From the NCBI GenBank assembly GCA_943349555.1, contig CALQZK010000012.1, forward strand, positions 1 through 17,867: a stretch of 17,867 bases of DNA, in the 5' to 3' direction. The stretch's first letter is position 1. Each line of letters starts with the position of its first letter. Made by a program: the position numbers and the translations under genes. Positions 13,432 through 17,867 of this stretch are shown piece after piece. Source of the DNA: Candidatus Nomurabacteria bacterium (GTDB taxonomy: Bacteria; Patescibacteriota; Minisyncoccia; Phycocordibacterales; PALSA-1337). The notes beneath the pieces were generated by a model that made no database searches, was not told the DNA's origin, and saw only the letters and a program-made list of their open reading frames with translations.

Positions 13432-14373
13432 ATGAAAAAAACCTTACTTTCGGGAGTCAAGCCTACAGGTCGTCCGCACATTGGTAACTATTTTGGCGCA
13501 ATGAAGCAGTGGCTGGATATACAGTCGCAATATGACTGTAATTTCATGATTGCCGATTATCACGGTCTTAACTTTATTCAGAATGGTTCAGAGATGAAAG
13601 ATCAGATCCTAAATCTCGCTATAGACTACCTCGCTATCGGTCTTGATCCAGAAAAGTCAGTTATCTTTAAACAATCAGACGTCTCTGCACACACTGAACT
13701 CGCATGGATTTTTGAGACGATCACAACTATGCCTTACCTGATGCGCGCGCATGCATTTAAAGATGCAGAAGCAAAGAATAAAGAAATTGGAGTTGGGACT
13801 TTCAATTATCCCATGCTCATGGCAGCTGACATTCTTCTCTATGATGCAGATATCGTGCCGGTGGGGCAGGATCAAAAACAGCATATAGAATATGCACGTG
13901 ATACGGCGCAGAAATTCAATCATATCTTCGGAGAGACTTTCAAGCTTCCAGAACCTCTTATTATGAAAGATGTGGCAACAGTACCTGGGACGGATGGACA
14001 AAAAATGTCGAAGAGCTATGGCAATACCATTCCACTTTTTTCTTCCAAAGAGGAGATTGTGAAAGCAGTAATGAGTATTGTGACGGACTCTACGAGCGAA
14101 GTGCCAAAGAATGTTTATGAAATCCATAAATTATTTAAATCAGAAGCAGAACTCTCAAAGCTCTATAGTGAAAATAAGGGAAAATATAAGGTGCTGAAAG
14201 AGGCTTTGATAGAAGATATTGAAACTTTCGTGAAGCCGATGAGAGAAAGGAGACATGAACTGATGCAGGATGTGGGTAAAATAGAAAAAGTACTAGCTGA
14301 AGGAGCGATAAGGGCAAACAAAAAAGCCAATACGAAACTAATTGAAGCAAAGAAGAAAATTGGCGTCTTGTAA
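13432..14373 (+). CDS. trpS: Tryptophan--tRNA ligase
   Basis: Class I aminoacyl-tRNA synthetase that charges tRNA(Trp). 313 residues, slightly shorter than E. coli (334). The signature HIGH-type motif is HIGN (16-19) within 'SGVKPTGRPHIGNYFGAMKQ', and the KMSKS loop is exact at 191-195 ('DGQKMSKSYGNTIPLF'). 'YPMLMAADILLYDADIVPVG' and 'DQKQHIEYARD' are characteristic of TrpRS rather than TyrRS. Predicted leaderless. It is transcribed in the same direction as dnaJ but with its own promoter. Confidence 0.97.
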   Translation: MKKTLLSGVKPTGRPHIGNYFGAMKQWLDIQSQYDCNFMIADYHGLNFIQNGSEMKDQILNLAIDYLAIGLDPEKSVIFKQSDVSAHTELAWIFETITTMPYLMRAHAFKDAEAKNKEIGVGTFNYPMLMAADILLYDADIVPVGQDQKQHIEYARDTAQKFNHIFGETFKLPEPLIMKDVATVPGTDGQKMSKSYGNTIPLFSSKEEIVKAVMSIVTDSTSEVPKNVYEIHKLFKSEAELSKLYSENKGKYKVLKEALIEDIETFVKPMRERRHELMQDVGKIEKVLAEGAIRANKKANTKLIEAKKKIGVL

Positions 14374-14398
14374 AGTATAAAAGTTTCTTTTGTTTGTG

Positions 14399-14404
14399 TA
14401 TACT
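14399..14404 (+). promoter_or_regulatory. -10 box for the pilin-like gene
   Basis: TATACT about 26 nt downstream of the trpS stop, preceded by TGTG. It would start transcription at about 14411 and give a ~25-nt leader to ATG 14436. The in-frame TTG at 14394 lies upstream of this start point and is therefore not used. A TATTAT at 14410-14415 is an alternative. Confidence 0.4.
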
Positions 14405-14435
14405 TCCCATATTATTATTAATCTTTAAAAATAAT

Positions 14436-14912
14436 ATGAGAAAAAATTACAAAAATTTGTCTTCCGGTTTTACATTGATCGAGATTCTTGTCGTAATTGG
14501 AATAATAGCTGTTCTAGCGTCTGTCGTGCTTGTGGCAATCAATCCTGCAAGGCAATTCAAGCTAGCTAGGGATTCCCAGAGAGTTGCCAATGTCAATGCT
14601 CTTCTGAATTCTATTAACCAAAATGTCTCTGAACATAAAGGAGTCTTTACTTGTGGATTGAATCCATTGGATTTGCCGGCAACTTCTACCATAGTCAGGA
14701 GTGCAAGTTCGGCAATACAGGGTATAGATTTAGCTCCGTGCATAGTCCCATCCTATCTTTCAATCCTTCCTTTTGACCCCAGTGCTTCCGGCGCGCATTA
14801 CAAGAGCTCATCCGACTATGATACTGGCTACAGCGTCTATGAAGACTCAAATGGCAGAGTGACGGTCAGCGCAGTAGGGGAAATCGAGACCACTATATCT
14901 GCGACAAGATAG
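14436..14912 (+). CDS. Type IV pilin-like protein (N-methylation prepilin)
   Basis: 158 residues. Short basic leader 'MRKNYKNLSSG' ending in the prepilin peptidase site G11/F12, with 'FTLIE' and the conserved glutamate at +5 (E16), then the hydrophobic helix 'ILVVIGIIAVLASVVLVAIN' that anchors and polymerises pilins. The following 'PARQFKLARDSQRVANVNAL' is typical of Parcubacteria pseudopilins. Two cysteines ('VFTCGLNP', 'LAPCIVPSY') could form a disulfide in the globular domain. ATG 14436 is chosen because the next upstream option, TTG 14394, is in the promoter region and would destroy the leader layout. It probably contributes to a surface pilus or pseudopilus; the assembly genes are not in the window. 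Confidence 0.9.
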   Translation: MRKNYKNLSSGFTLIEILVVIGIIAVLASVVLVAINPARQFKLARDSQRVANVNALLNSINQNVSEHKGVFTCGLNPLDLPATSTIVRSASSAIQGIDLAPCIVPSYLSILPFDPSASGAHYKSSSDYDTGYSVYEDSNGRVTVSAVGEIETTISATR

Positions 14913-14914
14913 GG

Positions 14915-14920
14915 TATAAT
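14915..14920 (+). promoter_or_regulatory. -10 box for the carboxypeptidase gene
   Basis: A perfect TATAAT, 2 nt after the pilin stop codon and 7 nt before ATG 14928. The predicted start is 14927. No -35 is seen. Confidence 0.5.
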
Positions 14921-14927
14921 AGGGTAA

Positions 14928-15923
14928 ATGAGCTATAAAATAAGAAAGCTGTTGGTTATTGCTATAGCGATAATCATCCTTGCAATTTCGGCAGATGCAG
15001 GAACAAGACAAACTCCACCAGAGCCTAAAAATCCGATCATACTTTACCCCTACGTCCCTGTTTCCATGAGTTCTGACATCATAGATCCAAATATCGGCAA
15101 TTCCTCGAGCTCACCTGTCAAGAGAATTCTTATACCTATCAAGACAGTAATTAAGCCCGTTACCACTACCGCGCCAAAGTTGATCAGTGCAGAAGCTTAT
15201 CTGGTTAAAAATCTTGATACTGGCCAAGTTTATTCTTCATATAATAACCGAAGGGTCTTTCCCATTGCCTCTTTGAGTAAATTGGTGACAGCAGTAGTAG
15301 CTATGAAAAATATTCCAGCCAATACAAAGATAACTATTACGCAGGAAATGCTCGACAGTGGGTATGGGGAAGCGGGAAAAATGTCGGCAGGGGAGATATT
15401 TACAGTTCCTGAATTGCTATACCCACTACTCCTAGAATCAAGTAACGATGCGGCAGAAGCCTTGGCTAAGCACTATGGCTACGCGGAATTTATCCGAAAA
15501 ATGAATATATTTGCAGCCGAACTGGGCATGTCAGTCACAACTTTCCGCGATGCCTCTGGCTTGAGCTCTGGCAATACTTCCAACGCCGACAATCTTTTTA
15601 TTCTTGCACAGTATCTGTATATAAAAAACAAGCCTATTCTGGAATTAACTAAAACAAAGACCATGATTCTGGCAAGTACGACCGAACATAGCATCCATAT
15701 TTTCAATACCATCAATCCTTTTCCTTTCGATCCCAACTTTATAGGAGGCAAAACTGGAAGGACAAATGAAGCCAAAGAAAGCATGATTTCACTGTTCAGA
15801 TACGAGCATGAGGGAATATCGTATCCTGTAGCTGTTATAGTCCTACGTTCTGATTTCAAGATCAGGGAAATAGATTCCAGCACTCTTTTTGAGCAGTTTC
15901 TGAAGAAGGTAGGGATAATATAA
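14928..15923 (+). CDS. D-alanyl-D-alanine carboxypeptidase (peptidase family S11)
   Basis: Trims the terminal D-Ala from peptidoglycan stem peptides outside the membrane. 331 residues. An N-terminal signal/anchor (about 6-22, KLLVIAIAIIILAIS) is followed by a ~60-residue Pro/Thr/Ser-rich linker. The catalytic domain has all three penicillin-binding motifs: SxxK at 115-118 (SLSK, nucleophile S115), SxN at 171-173 (SSN) and KTG at 275-277 (GGKTGRTNEA). No obvious C-terminal amphipathic anchor of the PBP5 type is present, so attachment would be by the N-terminal helix if it is not cleaved. DacA/DacB-like; the exact orthologue is not decided. Confidence 0.93.
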   Translation: MSYKIRKLLVIAIAIIILAISADAGTRQTPPEPKNPIILYPYVPVSMSSDIIDPNIGNSSSSPVKRILIPIKTVIKPVTTTAPKLISAEAYLVKNLDTGQVYSSYNNRRVFPIASLSKLVTAVVAMKNIPANTKITITQEMLDSGYGEAGKMSAGEIFTVPELLYPLLLESSNDAAEALAKHYGYAEFIRKMNIFAAELGMSVTTFRDASGLSSGNTSNADNLFILAQYLYIKNKPILELTKTKTMILASTTEHSIHIFNTINPFPFDPNFIGGKTGRTNEAKESMISLFRYEHEGISYPVAVIVLRSDFKIREIDSSTLFEQFLKKVGII

Positions 15924-15930
15924 CTGTTGA

Positions 15931-15958
15931 TTGTTACTGTATCAGGGTATGATATAAT
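15931..15958 (+). promoter_or_regulatory. Promoter of the DUF378 gene
   Basis: TTGTTA (15931-15936), a 16-nt spacer and TATAAT (15953-15958) preceded by TGA. The same 13-nt core, ggTATGATATAAT, occurs before the gene at 3311. Unlike the other promoters here it leaves a ~38-nt leader (about 15965-16002), which has no SD close to the ATG. Confidence 0.6.
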
Positions 15959-16002
15959 ATTAGGTGAAGTAAAGTTTATTATTAATTAGATACATTATTT
16001 TT

Positions 16003-16227
16003 ATGAAAGGACTTCATATTGTTTCATGGATTCTTCTTGTTGTCGGTGGTCTTAACTGGGGACTTGTGGGAGCATTTGATTTAAATGTTGTTGAGTATTT
16101 AGGCTCAACTATCGCCACTATTGTCTACGTTCTAGTAGGTATCGCAGCTATCGCAGCTATCGTAGAAATCGTTACGCATAAGAAGTGCTGCAGTTGTTGT
16201 GTGAAGGGTTCTTCGCAGTCAATGTAA
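16003..16227 (+). CDS. DUF378-family small membrane protein
   Basis: 74 residues with two hydrophobic helices: about 5-25 ('IVSWILLVVGGLNWGLVGAF', containing the family hallmark GxLNWGLVG) and about 36-57 ('TIATIVYVLVGIAAIAAIVE'). The biochemical role of the family is unknown. The C-terminal tail is unusual in its cysteine cluster, KKCCSCCVK, which could bind metal. A 9-bp tandem repeat (about 16140-16160) encodes the IAAIAAI stretch. Its stop codon abuts the stop codon of the convergent ZIP transporter. Confidence 0.85.
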   Translation: MKGLHIVSWILLVVGGLNWGLVGAFDLNVVEYLGSTIATIVYVLVGIAAIAAIVEIVTHKKCCSCCVKGSSQSM

Positions 16228-16941
16228 TTAAATTCCCGCTATAGAAATTGCTGTATAAAGGACTGCTACTCCTAAAATCGTAGAGACTGTGGTCCAAATG
16301 GTCGGGTGATTGTGATGGCTTTCTGGCAAAAGGTCGCTAGCACCAATGTAAAGGAAAAAGCCGGCAAAAAGAGCCAATAGAATACCCAAAGAGCTTTCTT
16401 TAAGCGAAAAGAAAAGTGTGGAAATAATACCAAGAACGGGAGCGCAGGCATCCAAGACTAGCCATTGGAATGCCTGCTTTCTCTTTCCTCCATTTTTCAA
16501 TATCATGCTGACGGTATTGATGCCGTCGGAAAAGTCGTGGACAAGGACGGCGATAGCGACAATAGCTCCTACTGCCGCAGAAACTTGGAAAGCTAAACCG
16601 ATAGCTATACCGTCTAGGAAGCTGTGGATTGATAAACTTCCGGCTCCCATTTTGCCCCTGACTGTTGCTCCATCGTGTTCGTCGTGGCTATGGAGAAAAA
16701 TAGTCCTGTCTAGTATCATGTAAATAACGAATCCCAATGCAGTCATGGAAGTAATAAATGAAATATCATGCGAGCTTCCCGCAAGCTCTATTGCTTCTGG
16801 AATGAGGTCAAAGAAAGCCACAGCGATGACAGCTCCAGCGCTGAAGCCTAGCACCAAGTGCAGTTTATCCTTGAACTTTAGGGCAAATAGGCCTCCTAGG
16901 AGGGTGGAAATGAGGGCGGCGATGCTGATGGTTATTAGCAT
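16228..16941 (-). CDS. ZIP-family divalent metal transporter
   Basis: 237 residues, mostly membrane helices (about eight). The metal-site helices are recognisable: H106-S-F-L-D-G111 (HNxxEG-like, TM4) and H135-D-F-S-D-G140 (TM5). A cytosolic His/Asp-rich loop (HSHDEHD, 84-90) precedes them, as in other ZIPs. 'GFSAGAVIAVAFFDLIPEAI' near residue 32 and 'LYIGASDLLPE' near the end are typical of the family. It should carry zinc or a related divalent ion into the cell. The glutamates usual in the two motifs are replaced by aspartates. Minus strand, downstream of the purH-like gene but separated by its terminator. Confidence 0.9.
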   Translation of the reverse strand: MLITISIAALISTLLGGLFALKFKDKLHLVLGFSAGAVIAVAFFDLIPEAIELAGSSHDISFITSMTALGFVIYMILDRTIFLHSHDEHDGATVRGKMGAGSLSIHSFLDGIAIGLAFQVSAAVGAIVAIAVLVHDFSDGINTVSMILKNGGKRKQAFQWLVLDACAPVLGIISTLFFSLKESSLGILLALFAGFFLYIGASDLLPESHHNHPTIWTTVSTILGVAVLYTAISIAGI

Positions 16942-16985
16942 GATATATAAGGTTAAATATAGTAAGTTAAGTATAGAGGAATTTT

Positions 16986-17027
16986 GGAAAAAGGGAAGAC
17001 CGCCGGGCCTTGGGGGCAGGGCGGTCT
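16986..17027 (-). terminator. Intrinsic terminator after the PurH-domain gene
   Basis: On the minus strand AGACCGCC (17027-17020) pairs with GGCGGTCT (17004-16997), an 8-bp GC-rich stem with a 15-nt loop, followed by TCCCTTTTT. It ends transcription 16 nt after the stop of the PurH-domain gene and insulates the ZIP gene. Confidence 0.75.
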
Positions 17028-17042
17028 CTTGATTAGGGTTTT

Positions 17043-17660
17043 TCAGGACTTTGGTCTGTACGCAGGCTGTCTGTCAAAATAATCAGCCATCGCCGTGTAG
17101 TAGGCTTTCATTTTTCGAAAGACTTTGCCTGCCAGATACTTACGAAGTTCGAGAGTTGTTTCTCCCTCATGTTTATCCATCACTCTAGCGACCTTTTCGT
17201 AATCGTCCGGATCCGTTACTACGGTCACGAACTCATGATTCTTCGCCGCAGCACATAGACTGCCTGGACCGCCAACGTCCATATTTTTGATGGCGTCGGC
17301 AATTGTCACTCCCTCTTTTCTCACCACTTCCTCGAATGGGTAAAGATTGCAGACGAGGAAATCGATGGGGTGAATTCCATGAAGTTTTGCGTCAATCAAA
17401 TCACTCGGGCTATCTCTCAAAAAGAGTAATCCACCTGCGATGTTTGTATTGATGCTTTTCACCCTCCCGCCGAACATCTCTGGCGCTCCAGTGTACTCGC
17501 GAATGCCCTGGACTTCGTATTTAGCCTCTACCAGCTTAACAGCTGTTCCTGTCGTGGCAATCATGTCGATCCCATGTCTTTGGAAGGCGCTGGCGATGAC
17601 GTATAGCTTTTCGGTATTGGTTAGGGTTAGAAAAGCTTTCCTCGTCAATTCCTCTATCAT
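17043..17660 (-). CDS. purH: Stand-alone IMP cyclohydrolase (PurH N-terminal, MGS-like domain)
   Basis: The 205 residues correspond to only the first half of bifunctional PurH, which closes FAICAR to IMP in the last step of purine synthesis; the AICAR formyltransferase half is absent. Conserved features: TNTEK (14-18, place of SVSDK), 'IATTGTAVKLVE', 'EYTGAPEMFGGRVKSI' with R66/K68, NLYPF (105-109), the 'MDVGGPGSLCAAAKNH' segment with D128 and K140, and a final 'YTAMADYFD'. The normally conserved TLHPxVHGG after GRVK is replaced by SINTNIAGG. ATG 17660 is preferred; the frame is open about nine codons further but without a standard start. It ends with TGA. The fold is clear; activity is plausible but not certain. 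Confidence 0.85.
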   Translation of the reverse strand: MIEELTRKAFLTLTNTEKLYVIASAFQRHGIDMIATTGTAVKLVEAKYEVQGIREYTGAPEMFGGRVKSINTNIAGGLLFLRDSPSDLIDAKLHGIHPIDFLVCNLYPFEEVVRKEGVTIADAIKNMDVGGPGSLCAAAKNHEFVTVVTDPDDYEKVARVMDKHEGETTLELRKYLAGKVFRKMKAYYTAMADYFDRQPAYRPKS

Positions 17661-17774
17661 ATTTTCATCTTTCAGTTGATTGTTTCCTCACCCTCCCTTT
17701 TTGAAGAGTTATTTAAGCATACACTAATACATTGGAGGGGATTTGTCCAACTTTCTTACGTAGTCTAAATATAC

Positions 17775-17867
17775 CTAATCTTGCACTATGACTTTAGTAT
17801 CGATGCTAGCCCATTCATAGAGCTTCTTTGCTTCTTGTGGTGAAAGATTGACACAACCATGAGACCA
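17775..17867 (-). CDS. L,D-transpeptidase (YkuD domain), C-terminal end only
   Basis: The minus-strand frame is open to the right edge of the window and ends with TAG at 17777-17775. The 30 visible residues read WSHGCVNLSPQEAKKLYEWA and end IVQD. SHGCVNL is the active-site signature of YkuD-type L,D-transpeptidases, with the nucleophilic cysteine, and the following 'L-S-P-Q-E-A-K-x-L-Y-x-W' with a late 'T-x-V' is the usual C-terminus. These enzymes form 3-3 peptidoglycan cross-links or attach proteins to the wall outside the membrane. The N-terminal part lies outside the window. Confidence 0.88.
   Translation of the reverse strand, partial: WSHGCVNLSPQEAKKLYEWASIDTKVIVQD

Noticed and set aside
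16140..16160. Tandem 9-bp repeat (TATCGCAGC)
   Set aside because: Two and a half copies within a coding sequence, explained by a repeated Ile-Ala-Ala motif in a membrane helix.
9286..17660. UGA recoded to glycine, as in some Candidate Phyla Radiation lineages
   Set aside because: The PurH-domain gene ends at TGA at the family's expected end and is followed by an intrinsic terminator. No conserved gene has an internal TGA.
1..17867. tRNA or rRNA genes, CRISPR array, insertion sequences
   Set aside because: None was seen: no cloverleaf with a TTCRA arm, no regularly spaced repeats, and no transposase or terminal inverted repeats, including around the grpE-dnaK island.

Overview
The window looks like a chromosomal segment of a Patescibacteria (Candidate Phyla Radiation) bacterium, most likely of the Parcubacteria/Paceibacteria group. 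This is inferred from gene content and style, not from a database match. The signs are a strongly shortened alanyl-tRNA synthetase, a compact infA-rpmJ-rpsM-rpsK-rpsD-rpoA-rplQ-rplM-rpsI cluster detached from the rest of the spc operon, several trimmed proteins (uL13, a DnaJ without zinc finger, a PurH reduced to one domain), almost no usable Shine-Dalgarno sequences, and start codons that sit right behind -10 boxes. The standard bacterial code fits: TAA and TAG are the usual stops, and TGA ends two minus-strand genes.

Layout. 1-494: C-terminal end of an M3 (PepF-like) oligopeptidase. 549-2252: minimal alaS. 2278-4603: an actin-fold (FtsA/PilM-like) protein followed by a single-pass membrane protein with a baseplate-J-like extracytoplasmic part. 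4645-8638: the translation/transcription cluster from infA to rpsI, with a good promoter whose start point falls on the infA start codon. 8660-13381: the DnaK chaperone system, grpE then dnaK-dnaJ, split by a 1.4 kb accessory island (9191-10606). The island holds a predicted short structured RNA with its own promoter and terminator, a minus-strand small protein resembling BECR-fold RNases, a 95-residue protein of unknown function, and a minus-strand 70-residue ORF with its own promoter and terminator. 13432-14373: trpS. 14436-15923: a type IV pilin-like protein and a secreted D-Ala-D-Ala carboxypeptidase. 16003-16941: a DUF378 membrane protein abutting a convergent ZIP metal transporter. 17043-17867: a stand-alone IMP cyclohydrolase domain and the 3' end of an L,D-transpeptidase, both on the minus strand.

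How it fits together. Most of the window is housekeeping: translation (AlaRS, TrpRS, IF-1, ribosomal proteins), transcription (RpoA), protein folding (GrpE/DnaK/DnaJ) and cell-wall remodelling (a DD-carboxypeptidase and an LD-transpeptidase). Surface functions come from the pilin and the actin-fold/membrane-protein pair, which resembles the PilM-PilN logic of type IV pili.

The most interesting points are: (i) the candidate ~78-nt RNA at 9230-9307; (ii) the recurring architecture of a -10 box 6-9 nt before the start codon, implying widespread leaderless mRNAs; (iii) the degenerate nucleotide-binding motifs in the actin-fold protein; and (iv) a hairpin across the dnaK-dnaJ junction that pairs an SD-like sequence with the dnaJ start.
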